A stretch of DNA of 64,000 nt from Strigops habroptila (taxonomy: Eukaryota > Chordata > Aves > Psittaciformes > Psittacidae), in the NCBI RefSeq assembly GCF_004027225.2, contig NC_044290.2, forward strand, positions 7,952,906 to 8,016,905, given 5' to 3'. Below are positions 1 to 12,556 of this stretch, in pieces. The notes under the pieces are model-generated. The model made no database searches and was not told the DNA's origin. It was given only the letters and a program-made list of their open reading frames with translations. The translations under genes were made by a program, and so were the position numbers. Every line of letters starts with the position of its first letter. Positions within the stretch are counted from its first letter, which is position 1.

Positions 1-2755
1 AAACCAAAGGAAAACACTGTGTGATGTGAGACCTGTACACGCCATTCTCCTTTCTGGTGCCACTTCACTGACCACACTTCAGTTAACCCAAGGGCTACAT
101 CTGGCAGCGATGGCTGAACCTCCTGACAGTGACAAGTCTGAATCCCACCATCAGTATTGTCCTCGTTGAGGCAGTACCTTAGTAAACTAAGTGCAGCCAA
201 GTGTTGTTTTCATTCTTATTCTGACAACTCAACCAATTAGACTGCAAAATCATATTCTCATGCTTGGCAAATCCTTTGGACTTTGAAAGATTTTGTGTTT
301 TTTATTCCCAGACAACATGGAGACTCAGTGCTCAACTACACAAAACAAATATCCGATTTCAAACACTTGGCTCTGGGCTGAAGCACTTCAGTGGACTGTC
401 GTGATTCAAAGGAGAAAAATTATTTCATTTTGAACACTGTAATGCTTTTTAAACAGCACATTGGCTGACCCGTCCCTGATCATGACCTCGAGAGCTCCAC
501 ACACATGTTTTGAAAACAAGGTTTGTGATTTGCCCCATTAAATGGATGGAGAAGCTTCACAGCTGTAGGAAGGGGAGAGGAGTTGCCCCTCTGCCCCTTG
601 ACACTGTTTCAAGGGACACTGAGGTCTCAAATGACCCGCACTGGCATGTTATCAACCTCAACCTCAAGGCCAGCTGTGTGACCCTGAACCACAAAGCAGT
701 CTACAAGAAGGCCCATAGTAGACACGGACAGTTCTTCAGTGTTGAAGAGAATGGCTCACTTGTATGAGTGTGTGTGTCTGTAAACGTATGGATTTGAAGG
801 TCAGATTCATGTGGAGAAAGCATGGAGGATGTATCTTTTTCACAGAAAAGGCAATTTTGCTTTAGGGCTTTCCAATCATTCCGCTACTTTCTAGAGCTGT
901 CTCAGGTGGAAATCAGTAGCCATCTCCCAGTACTTGTCCTTCAGCTTCACAAAGGGCAGAGCTTTACAGCAGCAGCACATGGCTTTAGGAAAAGTCTTGG
1001 GGTGTAACAGGAGGCAAATCAGATGCCTGATCCTGAAGAGGAGATGTTTGTGCTCAGAGGTGTGTTAAGTTTCACAAGACTCAGCGCAACACTCCTGCTC
1101 CATGTGGACCACCCAGTTGCATGGCAAGAAACCCGTTTTTCTCATGGTTTCGGCCGTGTCTTTGCTGGACTGCTGCTTTTACAGCTCTCTTGTTTTCCCA
1201 GCTGGTTCATGTGCCTGAGCTCAGGTCACTGAAAGCAAAGGGCTTGCTCAGAAGTTAAACAAAAGCTCTTTCAAGTTTAAAAAGAACTAAAAAAGAAAAA
1301 AGCCCACCCGCAGGGAGCCCCCTTCTCCAAGAAAGAAGAGTTTGCTTTGGAGGCCTTGCTGCAAGAAATCCAAGGCTGAACTGGCCCTTGAATACCATTG
1401 CCAAGGTGTGTGCAGCGGCTGAGATTTGACTGTCTCTTCAAGGTAAGAGAATTTCAGGACAAGACTTCAGCAATAGAAATACTGTAATCAAGTCATTCAA
1501 TGGCAGCTTTTTTTTCCCTCTCCTGCAGCTCAGAAATCAAGTCCCTTTCTTGCCTGGCAGGAACCAAACAGGCTTTGAAGGAATCAAAATTACTGGAGAA
1601 AAACGTAAAGACTTTAATGTTTTACGCAGAAGAGCAACAACCGTAAATGCTCTGTGAGCACACCGGGGTGTCACGCATCGACCCCTGATATTTCAGGTCC
1701 ATGCAGACATACTGTCTTGGTTTTGAAACAACTGCAAGAACAGGAATTTCATTCCCATGAAAGCTATTTTTTTTTATTACACTCCTAAACCTAATCTTAA
1801 TTCTTCCAAGTGTACTTTGGACCACGGCCAACCTGTGCACGTGTGGTAGGAAGCTGCCTTGCATGGCTCCCTGCAAAATGGGACAACTGAGAGTGGCTCC
1901 ACAAGCTCCCATAGCATCCAAGTCCATGAGAGGCAGAAGGCAGCAGCTTGGCTGGCAGGAGATGGCAAGTGGCACCCTGCAGCAGCCAGGGAAGAGGCTG
2001 GTGTGATGGTAACGGGGTGGAAAAGCAACACGTAGAGATTAAACGAACAAAAAAAAGGAGAGCGAGCTCCTTTGATAGCCTTAATATCACAATCAGGAGA
2101 AACTTCCTGGCCTCATATTTTCCATATAAACACTCTCCACTGGATAAAGTTAATGGTTCCCTCACTGCAACGCAGAAGGGCTTGATCAGTTCAATTGACG
2201 TCACAGATTGAGTATTTTAATGAAATGTGCTGTGCTTCCCCCATTTATATGTTTGACCCTAACCTTTACCAGATGTTCAATTCATGCTCCCTCACAGACA
2301 CTGCAGCACTGTGCTTTGGAGGCTCTCGGAAATCTAAAATGCTGAAGTGGAAATAAAACCCTCTGACATGAACTCTTTTGTTTGAGCTGCTCCACGCCAC
2401 AGGCTGCATGGAGGGCTTGGCTCCACTTACCCGGGAGTGTGCCCAGGAGAGATGGGGAAAAATGGGTCAAAAGGGTTATATTGTGCACTGCCTGCCTATG
2501 TGGGAGCATAAAGCATCCCTCTGCCACTGAATAAGGCTGAAATCACAGCTCCCTGCACCCCCCACAAACAGCGCTCCTGAGACCAGCAAAGAAAGGTGAG
2601 CCTGTGTCAGAGGGAGCAGAAGAAGAGCTAGAAACCTGAATTCAGCATTCGGCTCTGCCATGTCTCCTTGAGCCAACTGTTTCTGCCTTTCAGACTTGTT
2701 TTTCAGCCGTAAAACAGGACAATGTCCCTTTGCCAGTGACATCCTGGGTTTATCA

Positions 2756-2775
2756 GGGGCAGGGCTGGGCTGGGG
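2756..2775 (+). other. G-quadruplex motif
   Basis: Four G-runs of three or four separated by two-base loops (GGGG CA GGG CT GGG CT GGGG) meet the usual G3+N1-7 pattern. It sits in a G-rich patch (2750-2830) with no gene next to it. The pattern is read directly; folding in the cell is inference. Confidence 0.55.
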
Positions 2776-3600
2776 AGAGGCTGCGTGGCTGGGGCTGCAA
2801 GGGCTCATTCATGTCCCCTGGGGCAGCCCAGGCTCTTCCTGGGGTGTGAGCAAACTGGTATCAGCACTGCAGTCCCACCACCCCGTGATGCAAATCTGCT
2901 CCATGCTGAGACTCCCCCCCTCCCCAGCACTACACGTCCAGAGCAGTGTGTCGCTGAGCTCTGCAGAAAATGAAACCAGCTGGAAATAAGTCACCATCAG
3001 GAAAAAAGCATGTCATCAAAAAAGATGCCATCAAAGGTTTTCTGGTGTTTGATGCTCATTTAGAAAGTCTCCTCATTTTTTTCTGCAAAGAAGATAAAAT
3101 GATGAAGCAAGAGTGGGTTAAAAGGAGATCCATGTCCCCAAGCCTCAGCTTTGGTTTTCAATCACTTCATTTTAGATAAATTTTAGATAAATAAAAAGCT
3201 GGACCCAGGCCACCCTTTAGTTCTGGGTTTGGATTAGCAAATTAAAAGTCACTGATGAGGTTTCGTGAAACCAAACCCATATCCTCCTTGGCTTGCTGCT
3301 ACTGAAACTGAGCTAGCCCTGAGCAAAAATAAGTGAATCACTCCTTAAAACACACACACCAAAAATGCTGAACTCAACAACCACAAACTGAGAGAAGGAG
3401 CGTATGAAAGCCTGTGCAAGGCACTCATTCCTTTTAACCCAGGAGAGACCAAACTTGCAGCACCAGCACTTTGCAACACATTGGACCGTAAAAATGTTTG
3501 GAAATGTTAAAAAATGAAAATTGATGGGTTTGTTTATAGAAATTCCATGCACACATATAAAAACTGTGTATTCTGCAGCCAAACAGTTTGCATTTGTCCT

Positions 3601-3615
3601 CGAGCAGATGGCAGT
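3601..3615 (+). promoter_or_regulatory. CTCF-like motif, one mismatch
   Basis: The 15 bases CGAGCAGATGGCAGT fit the CTCF core consensus CCASYAGRKGGCRSY at 14 of 15 positions, the second base being G instead of C. It has the same orientation as the perfect match at 34374. A single near match in intergenic DNA can arise by chance, so this is only a candidate. Confidence 0.25.
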
Positions 3616-5372
3616 GGCTGTTAGTGTGGCAACCTCTGACCTGCTCGTGTTTCACTTTGACATCAGTCCTGAGAAAACAGTTCAATGGATTGAATCAAAC
3701 TGGGGCCGAGGTTCTCCTGACCCCAGGGTAAGACCAGCACTGCATCAAGCACACGCCTTGCTGTAACCGATAACAATGTCCATGTTCAGGTAAGTCCAAA
3801 GTATTGATTATGTTCTTAAAAGTCACAGCTGCTTCTCAAACCCATCTGCCTGGTATGTCTGGAGGATGAAGAGATGCTCATGAAGGACAAGCCCTCCCCT
3901 GTACCACAGGGCAAAACACGGGGACAGGACCATTTCACTGGGTACAGGTGATGTGCATTGATGCAGAAACTCAAGCTTTGGCCATAGGACAGTTTCCATG
4001 TGCCAGAGGAGATGCAGCAGCACCTCGAGACCTGTGGATGGGGGTTTGGGCAAGGGCTGCCCACCACCACAGTGATGACACTGCAGCACTGCCCCACAGC
4101 ACAACCAGCCTGGGGTTTTCTTCCCAGAAGTTGCAAAAAGAAGTGGGAATTATACAGTAACTCAAACCATGCTGCAGAAAGCAGATGCTTTGCCTGCAGG
4201 TTTGCACCCAAGGTGCTCAGGGCTTGCCGTGGGGTGTGCACAGTGCTCCAGACCCGCACAGCCACTGCGGCAATGCTCCCTTAATCCCATCTCCTGATCA
4301 CTGGCCCATTAACACCACCACATGTTTATTAGTGGGAAATGCTAAATCCAGCCGTCAAGATGTTAATGTAATTGCAATCCGATAAACCAGCAGGTAGGGC
4401 CCCTCTCAGCTCCATGGTGTGCAAAGGGGCCCCTCTGAGTTCCCAGATTCACAGTAAATACAACCTGAGCATCACCAGTTAAGAATATTTTACCAGTGGC
4501 AACAAGAGGGATTCAAGCAGAGCAGGAAATAACAACATCTTCATTTGGATCAGGGCTGTGAGCTCACCCAGGCTGTCTTCCCTGCCATAATTCACATATC
4601 CCCACAGACATATGTATTGGAAGTGATTTTTACAGCCAGCCAGGAAACAGCCACCCAACCCACACCAGTTCTGGTAGGAATCACATGCCTCAGGGCCCGG
4701 CAATGTGTCTGCCTCTCTGGTGGGAAGAATGAGGGGGGTTGTTTGTCTGGTACTCCTTAAGCCCATTTGGTTTTATTTTCCTTTACTTATTGGCAATAAA
4801 TTTTTCCATTTTTCCTGCTCACCAAACACTTTCCTTTATCTTGTGCTTTTTTTGTGTGTTTGTTTGCTCATTTGTTGTGACAGGTGTGGCGAAAGGCTCT
4901 GGGTTCTCCAGATCACACACCAAAGACAACATGGGCCCTGCGGCTTCTTTGGAGCCTCTTCTTAAAACCCCATATCCAGCTTCCAATCCCAGCCCACCCC
5001 TAATGGCCAGAGCCATGCTGGAAGATGTCCAGACCCCCTGGGCCAGCCAGGCTTTCCCACCTCTTGCCTTTCTACACATGGCTTTTCCACTAGCCCTTCG
5101 CCCCAGTGAGGGTTAAAGGACCGATGCATCTTCTAGGTGCTTGCTGTGTATGGATTTGTACCCCACGGACAAGAAGCTGAAAGAGAATTCTGCCTTACCT
5201 TTCTGAGCAAAACCACTTATCAAGGGAAAGGCTCTGACCCGAGAAGCTCCTCTTTAGAAAGTCAGGTCTGGTATGGTCTGACACAGTGGGTTGGAGAAGC
5301 TCAAGTGTCACCTGGTATGTGTTGTCTGGACAGCGATTAGCTTTCCCCATTTTATATACTTTTTCCCTGATT

Positions 5373-5436
5373 AAAAAAGCACTAAAAGCAGAAACCTGTA
5401 ATATAAAAAAGCACTAAAAGCAGAAACCTGTAATAC
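5373..5436. repeat. 32-bp tandem duplication
   Basis: Two adjacent 32-base copies (5373-5404 and 5405-5436), each starting AAAAAAGCACTAAAAG, differ only at the last base. The near-identity suggests a recent duplication or a short variable-number repeat. No gene overlaps it. Confidence 0.85.
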
Positions 5437-8307
5437 CAAAAGCATCAAGATCAGAGAGGTGCTGATCCCAGTTAACGCACAGCTCCTCTTGCAGTAACCA
5501 TCTCCCTGGATGGCTTAACTCAGCTGCAAAAGGGAATTGCCTCAAGAGAAGGCAAGCGGAGCCAGCGAAGCAGACAGCATAATCACTTAGTTTTGTGTTT
5601 TCACAACTGGGCACAAAGGACTGGCAGACTGGATTTATGGCCGGGTTTACAGCCTTTGGTGCCTCCTCTCAGCTGTTGTGCAAAATAAACCAGCTCCCAA
5701 AACAAAAATCACGGAGTCAAGAGCACTCCACCTGAGAGGGAGAAGTGCAGGCACTTGTTAATGATCATTGAGAATAAAAATATCCAAGAGGAAAATCATC
5801 TTCTCATTCAGATGAGAAGTGTAACTCCCTTTCTTCCATTCATGAGTGCATGCACACCAATGAGAAACAGTTGGCAGCCCTGCTGCTTGTCCAGGACACA
5901 GGCTCTCGCTAAAGGCTTTACCCAGTTCTCCCACTCCAGCTGGGGCTGACCCAGAGGAATAAACCAAGGAAAATGTGGAGGAAAGAAGTGAACGGGGTGT
6001 TTATCGAAACACAGAGAGTGGGAGCCACAAAGAATAATCTGGCCTTCCTTGCCAGGTTGTGGTATCAGCTGCACCACCAGCACCAAGGTCTAACCGGGCT
6101 CCCACACTAGATGTGCAGACTGGTCCAACCCAAGTGGCAATGCTGCCCAGGGCATTGCAAGCCCTGCTTGTCCAAAAACCCTGCCAGAAACCCGCAGCCT
6201 CAAGCAGAAAGACTGGGAAGAAAAGAAATGGTGGGTCAACAGCATGGGTAGAAGTAGGGTTGCTATTAGGGTGAAAGTGTGAGGTTTTGGGACAATGAAT
6301 AGTGACAGGGCCACTTTGGGGCTGGGCTGGCAGGAAGGTGCTGCCGGCTCCAGAGTGGAGGTGACAACTACAGTGAGTTTGGTGGCTCTAATCTGAGATC
6401 CTTGGCTCACAAGGGAGGGGAAGGAAGAAATGGGATTTGAACATGGCTGTTGTATTAGACATGACGAAGCTGCTGTTGATTTTAGGCCAGGGAAGAAAGA
6501 TCTACTGTATTCCCTGGTTGTCTTGGCTCCTGCTCATAAAGGCACTTAAAAAGCTGTCTAGTTTCAAGTATGTGCTTAAGTGCCTTGCTGAAACAGTCAA
6601 TTACCATATTTGCTTTCCTGCAGTCTTCGCAAAAGTCAACTGAAAGCACTGGGATTTTGACAAACGCTTTCGATGGCCTCTGGAGCAGACAACAGGTAAA
6701 AAGTTGTCCTCCCCAGTCACACCTCCACAGGTTGTGGCAGCCCTGCCCTGCCAAGCTGCAGCGTGAGGTAAAGTCAAGCTTGGCTGCTTGTCTCTGATCG
6801 TCTCTAAGCTATATCAAGGCAACTTCTGTGATCAGCTTCATCGTGTTATTTGCAACACTCAGTGTCATTTGGAAACTCCTGGCTGCATGAAGCAGAGCTC
6901 AGTGTGTCCTGCCAGAAAGGGGTTTAAATTCTCATGTTTGGAGTTTGCTTTTCCTGCTAATTGAGGCTCTGAACTCCAGTGATGCTTTTCCTCTGGTTTA
7001 ATTAAGGGAAGCTGTTTCCAAGGAATCATACATATATCTCACATCAAAGACTTTAAGAGCAATGATGCACCCTGAGATGCAACGGATGTGATTCACAGTG
7101 ACTCACGGGCTGTGTCCAGCTGCCAAATGAGTCAGCACTTGCAGCAACCTCATCAGAATCCACCCGCCAAAATTAAGGCACAGTGGCACAGTGTCCATGC
7201 CAGGTGAAGGGAGATGAGCTCCAGATGTCCCATCACTCCTCAGACTACAGCACACAGCAGTGGCCCATTCCCAGGTGCTGTCGTGTGGGACATGTAGCTT
7301 TGCATCACCACGGACAAACTCCCCAGTGGGAGCCTTGTTCACGTCTCTGGTTTGCTCATGGAAGTATAGAGCAAAATAGAACTGAACTTCTGGTGAATAT
7401 CAAGCCTGGGTGCAGAAGACCTCAAGACTTCTCAGCTCATTAAAAGCCAGACTCGAGCCAGTTCCAAACGAACTTGCAGCCAAATGAAGTGCTGAAACAA
7501 GTTGTTTCTTTTAAAACTTGTGCAGAAGCAATATCCTTGCTGGTGCAGCCCATGGGGAGGATCACGGCGCTGCCTCGCCTGCCCCTTCTCCTCGCACATG
7601 GGCCAAACAGCAGCAAATAAGGGATTTTTTTCCCCTTCCACAGAAAGAGTAATCCAAATTCTTGACGATTCTTGTAAAACCTGAAACCTGAGCAAGCCTG
7701 ACTTCTCTACACACACACCCTGTGTGATTTGTGATGCATTTCTGCCGATGCAGGGAGGATGGAGACCATCTGTTTTTCCGGATGGGAGAGAGAAAGAGCC
7801 ATGAGGAAAGTTCTGGTGAGGCGGCTCAGCTCAGGGCTGTGATTTATAGCTTAATACAACAAATCCTCTCCAACCGCCCTGGCGTTGCTCAGGAACCAGC
7901 ATCCAGCTAACGGAGCAAGCTAAGGTCAGGCAAGTTTAATGATGACCGACTTGACTGGGAAAGTGAGGGACGAGCCGTACAAATTGCTGCCCTCAGGAAC
8001 AAGCTGAATTGCTATGGACTGAGGCTCTGCAGCCACTAAGCAGGATGGAGTGATGGGCACTGCTGTGTCTCAGTGGCCTCGCAAAATGAGGCTTAAATGG
8101 CAAATGCAAGAGTTCATCCGTTGTCTCTGCCCTCCCAGAGGCATCACCAGGGATCAACAGCAGCGGTCAGCTCTGTGCCGGTATGTGTCAGTGCAGGCTG
8201 CAGCCTCTGCACTTGGAGGAGGCAGCAAGACTGACATTTTACTTTGGATTGATTGAAAAAATAGCTCAGCAAATCCAAAGCTTTTATTTAAAATTTTGGG
8301 GGTTCAA

Positions 8308-8331
8308 TTTTTTTCTTTTTTTTTTTTTTTT
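8308..8331. repeat. Poly-T tract
   Basis: A 24-base T run interrupted by one C at 8315. On the minus strand it is a poly-A tract, but no reverse-transcribed gene copy or target-site duplication was recognised beside it, so a processed pseudogene is not supported. Confidence 0.8.
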
Positions 8332-11300
8332 GTAATGATTATTCAATTGGAGGAAATGCTGAAGCCATTTCCACCACCCTGTCTCGAAATGGGGCACCAC
8401 CTTAGTTTTGAGAAACTTAGAAGAGAACATTGAAGTTATTTTTAAAGAAAACCCTAAAAATCTAAACAAAAGCTTCAGCAACCACAACATAGGCTCAGAA
8501 AACATCCTGATATCACCAAATCTACACTTTTAGCTGGACAAAGATGCATGAGAACCATTTGCCTGTGTTTACAGAAAGCCGATGGGAACAGACCAGCTGC
8601 TGCCACCTCCCTGGGGCTTGTTCCCATCCCAACCTCCCGACCACCCCCTCCAAACTGGGAGCACCCCACATACCCACATGCACAGCTCTGCTGGTGCAAC
8701 TGGCACCATGGCATTGAAGAGGCAAGTTACAGGATGGGCAAGAAGTCCAAGCTGCCTGGAGCCTCACAAGCCACTCTGAGGGCTGCTCTTCATGGATCTG
8801 TCCCTCCAAGAACCACACTGGCTGACAGCAGAGCATGTCCTTTAAATCACTGCTGGAACAAAACTGTCCTGTCTTTGGTGAATTCCACATACAAAATAAC
8901 TTGGCGTGTTACTTAGTTTAAATGGTATGTTTTCCTTTTCATATCCAGCAGCACAGACTAAATAAGCCAGACTGGGGTGTCACACAAGTCCTCGAGCAGG
9001 GCAGTTTCATTGGAATAAACTGCTTTTCCCAGAGCATTTGCCAAATGACACCACATAACTGAGACCCCCAGCTGGGGCTTGCTCACGCTGCTGCAGTTGA
9101 GTGCTTCCCTTTGTGGCCATGTTCCCCACAGGAGACAGTGCAAGTCAACACTGATACTGAGACATCCTTGCACACCATTAGTGCCCAGCAGCCTGTAGGG
9201 ATGCCCTGAGGAGCGGGACTACAGGCACACTGCTAAAACCCCATCAAAATGGGCAAAATCTCAGGGTTTCCTCACCCACCTCACCCCTGCAGATAAATCA
9301 CTGCTTTTACAAGGCATTATTTAATTCTTTCCATGCTGACCATCCAGCCCCTCCACAGCCATGGGACAGACTGGCACAGGGTCGTCTCAGACAGGATATC
9401 CTCCAGGGAACAGCCTCTCCACAACACAAAACAATAGAGCCCTGCCTTTCAAACCATAGGCATTTTAAAAGATATACAACGTGCCCAACCTCTTCTCCCC
9501 ACAAACCTCGGATATCTGCTATCTGCACAGCAGTCAGCACCACGAGATCAGATCTACAGCATAATTTATTTCCTGCTGTTTGTGAGCAATTCCCACCAGT
9601 GTTACAGGGAGCAGAGCAGGCTCCAGTCCCGCGCCTATGTTCACTCCTTCGGATGCTGCAGGTTTCAAGAACTCAGGAGTTTGTACGTCCACATGCTCGG
9701 CTGAGACAGGTCACTCTGCTCGCAGTGCTTAATGGCACAAGCCCACCAGCCAGACTTAGCCATGGCAATGGGTACAGAGGCCTCACCACAACTCCGCTTC
9801 CATACACATCAGTGTTTGCAAATGTATATAACATCATACCGAAGCCTTTCACGAGGGCTTTAAAGAAACTGCTGGAGTGAAGCATCTTCTAATCACCTCA
9901 TGCACCAAGTGGAGAAGCAACATTTACAGTGGTCCAGGTTGGTTACAAACCAACCAGCCATTTGACCAGGGTCTCTTTGGTTTGGTCAGGTTAGGTTGCA
10001 CTGACTCTACTGCTGACAGCTGAGCTGCTGGGCGCTATTCTACTCTCAATTATGTCAATGCAAATTTGGAACAACTCCACTGGCTTTCAGAGCATAACCT
10101 AATTTAATGGAGAGCAGGGTCTGGTGAGCTTTCTAGATTCATACTGTGTGACAGGGAACAGACTTGAACCTCTGAGTCATTAGCAAGAGAACATATGTTG
10201 AAATTAAGTTCCCAGCAGATGAACATCTCTTGAGTCTATAATTTTTTTTGCCCTGGTTGTGGAAACAGTGCGACTTGCCACTGAACTGTAGCCTGATACC
10301 CACTGCCTGCAACTTCTGTAGTATTGAAAAGGTTTTCATCTGCTTGACAGACTGAAACAGAGAAAGTCTCTTTAAAAGCCATTATCAGACTTAAAGCAAA
10401 GTCCTGAAATCCTGCCCATGGGAGTACCTGCACCCTGAGCAGCCTTGAGCAAGCAGAGGACTCGATGGCATGGCGCCGGCAGCACACAGCGATTGGTATC
10501 AAGAGTCCCAGGGATATTTCTTGCGTGCGGATCATATCTCGTTCCTCCCTAGGAAGTCCACTGAAGCTGGGTTTATTAACGCATTTGTCAGAGGGGAGGC
10601 TGAGTTTATACTGAGCTCTGGGAAGAAAACCCATACCAGAGGCACACACTCCTGTGGGTCGGCTGTGTGCAGGGCTGGGTGGCTCCTTTCTGTCTGGTGG
10701 TGGCCTCCAGCGTGCCCTTTCCAGCGACACTGACATCTTTCACGAGCACATGAAAATGAAGAGCACAGAAAACAGCTCCTTTTCTCCTGCAGGCAAAGCA
10801 ATCCCACACTGCCAACACAAGCAGCACTGCCTGCAGGGGATGCCCTGGGAGGAGGGTTCAATATGGATTTTGGCAATAAGAGCCCTAACTGTCTGACTGT
10901 CACTTACAACCAAAGACCTGGACATTGCTGAGGATTTTGATCCTTCAGGATTTTTGCCATCTTTGACGAGAGCTCAACAATGAGCTATGCCTCAGATTAC
11001 CAGCTCCTGTGGGCAGACAATGTACTACATCACTTTGGTGTTCACAGGTAGGGAGTGAAACCCCATGGCCTGGGACCAGCTCCCAAAACACGCCAAAGAG
11101 GTTCAAGCAATTTTTTTCCACTTGTTCTCATTGAGCTGCAGCAGTTGCTGTGTCTCAGGCGGCTGCAGGGTCAAGCTCCCTGCCTGCTCCTTCCCTCTCC
11201 TTGCACCCCAGTGGGGAGCAGCCAGACCTGCTCTCCCCACAGCTCCTGCTGTCTGAAGCCCAGGTTCTGCTAATCTTTATGTGCAGCCTTTCAGAAAATT

Positions 11301-12320
11301 GATGGGGTTTGTAAACAGTTCCTCTCCACAAACAGATTTCTTTGTGCTTGCTGAAGAGACACTGTGCTGTAGGGACACCACCTACACTGGGAATTACAAA
11401 TAAGGTCACAAAAAGAACCCTTGAAAAACCCCAAAAATCCCTTGTGCCAAACTCCATCTCAAGTGGACTCCCAGCCTGCAGCGCTGGGTGCATTTCACAG
11501 CAAGAGGTGCATTTTGCTTCACCCCAAGCAGGAAATGGCCATTCCAACATGCAGTTTCTTTGCTGGGTCCTTGTCTTTCAGTTTGCGTCCCAGAGCCAGT
11601 GCAGGATTTGCAAACGTTTAATAATTCCAAGAACAAGCGCATTAAAGCCTCGGAGCAAGGGGAAAGCCCTTTTCCTGCCAAAGAGGCATATTATTGTCAA
11701 TACCCCATTGTTGTACTTGCACTCACCACCCCTTAAAGCAATTAATGGATAAATCAGGGGTTTTTCTGTGGCATTTCTGTGGGTGGAGTTTATTCCCATC
11801 CTTATCTGAGCAGTGGATCTTTCCCACCAGTAACCTGGTGCCAGGGTGTCCCACAGCCAGTGACGCCGGAGCGCGCTGCAGAACAAACAAACTCAATTAC
11901 AGGAGGATATTTACAATTGCTGACCAAAGTCTCAATTTCCTTGGTAAGCTCCTCAAGACAATACACTCGGGGTTCTGGCCTCCAATTGTACTGTCAGAAA
12001 TTCGTACAGGCCCAAGAATGAGAAAATATTGTGTTTAGATTTGTGATAGGCAAGCAAAACAAATTAGTGATGTTTTCGGGGGGTTCCCCCCTCTGTGTGT
12101 TTGTTTTTACAGCTACAGGATAGAGCAGGGTGAGTGTGGAGCTTCCCCTTGCCTGTCCTGCCCTGCCAGCAGCCAGCCGCACAGTGCCAGCGGGCACCGG
12201 TGCTGCTCCCCTGGGAGGATGAGGAAGAGGGTCAGTGCTGCAACTTGTGCACGAGGCACTCATACAGTGCCTTTACCGAGCTCATTAAAACAGGCTTCCC
12301 CAGCTCTGCCAGGATTCAAG

Positions 12321-12556
12321 CAGGATTTAAATTAGATAGGGGGAAGAAATTCTTCCCTGTGAGGGTGCTGAGGCGCTGGCACAGGGTGCCCAGAGAAGCT
12401 GTGGCTGCCCCATCCCTGGCAGTGTTCAAGGCCAGGTTGGACACAGGGGCTTGGAGCAACCTGCTCTAGTGGAAGGTGTCCCTGCCCGTGGCAGGGGGTT
12501 GGAACTAAATGTACTTAAGGTTCCTTCCAATCCACACCAGTCTGGGATTCTACGGT
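12321..12556 (+). mobile_element. CR1 LINE 3' fragment
   Basis: This is the 3' end of a CR1 non-LTR retrotransposon in plus orientation. Typical CR1 segments occur in order: ATTAGATAGGGGGAAGAAAT, GTGAGGGTGCTGAGGCGCTG, GGTGCCCAGAGAAGCTGTGG, a GGCAGTGTTCAAGGCCAGG block and a terminal GGTTCCTTCCAATCC stretch ending TGGGATTCT. Copies truncated at the 5' end are the rule for CR1 in birds. It has no coding capacity. The 5' boundary is approximate. Confidence 0.9.

Larger units (their letters stand above)
1..12320. other. Intergenic DNA, no gene recognised
   Basis: No open frame here is long, recognisable or supported by splice signals; the longest are under 170 codons and fall in all frames, as expected by chance. 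By human synteny it should lie downstream of TMEM100, towards MMD. Small elements inside it are listed separately: a G-quadruplex motif, a CTCF-like site, a tandem duplication and a poly-T tract. A noncoding RNA or conserved enhancer cannot be excluded from one sequence. Confidence 0.6.

Noticed and set aside
4739-5116. 125-codon plus-strand frame with a hydrophobic start, considered as a SMIM36-like small membrane protein
   Set aside because: The hydrophobic part comes from a T-rich stretch, no ATG begins it, and it lacks the conserved residues I expect of that family.
9937-9955. GGTTGGTT-ACA-AACCAACC small inverted repeat
   Set aside because: Eight-base arms of low complexity are expected by chance in 64 kb.
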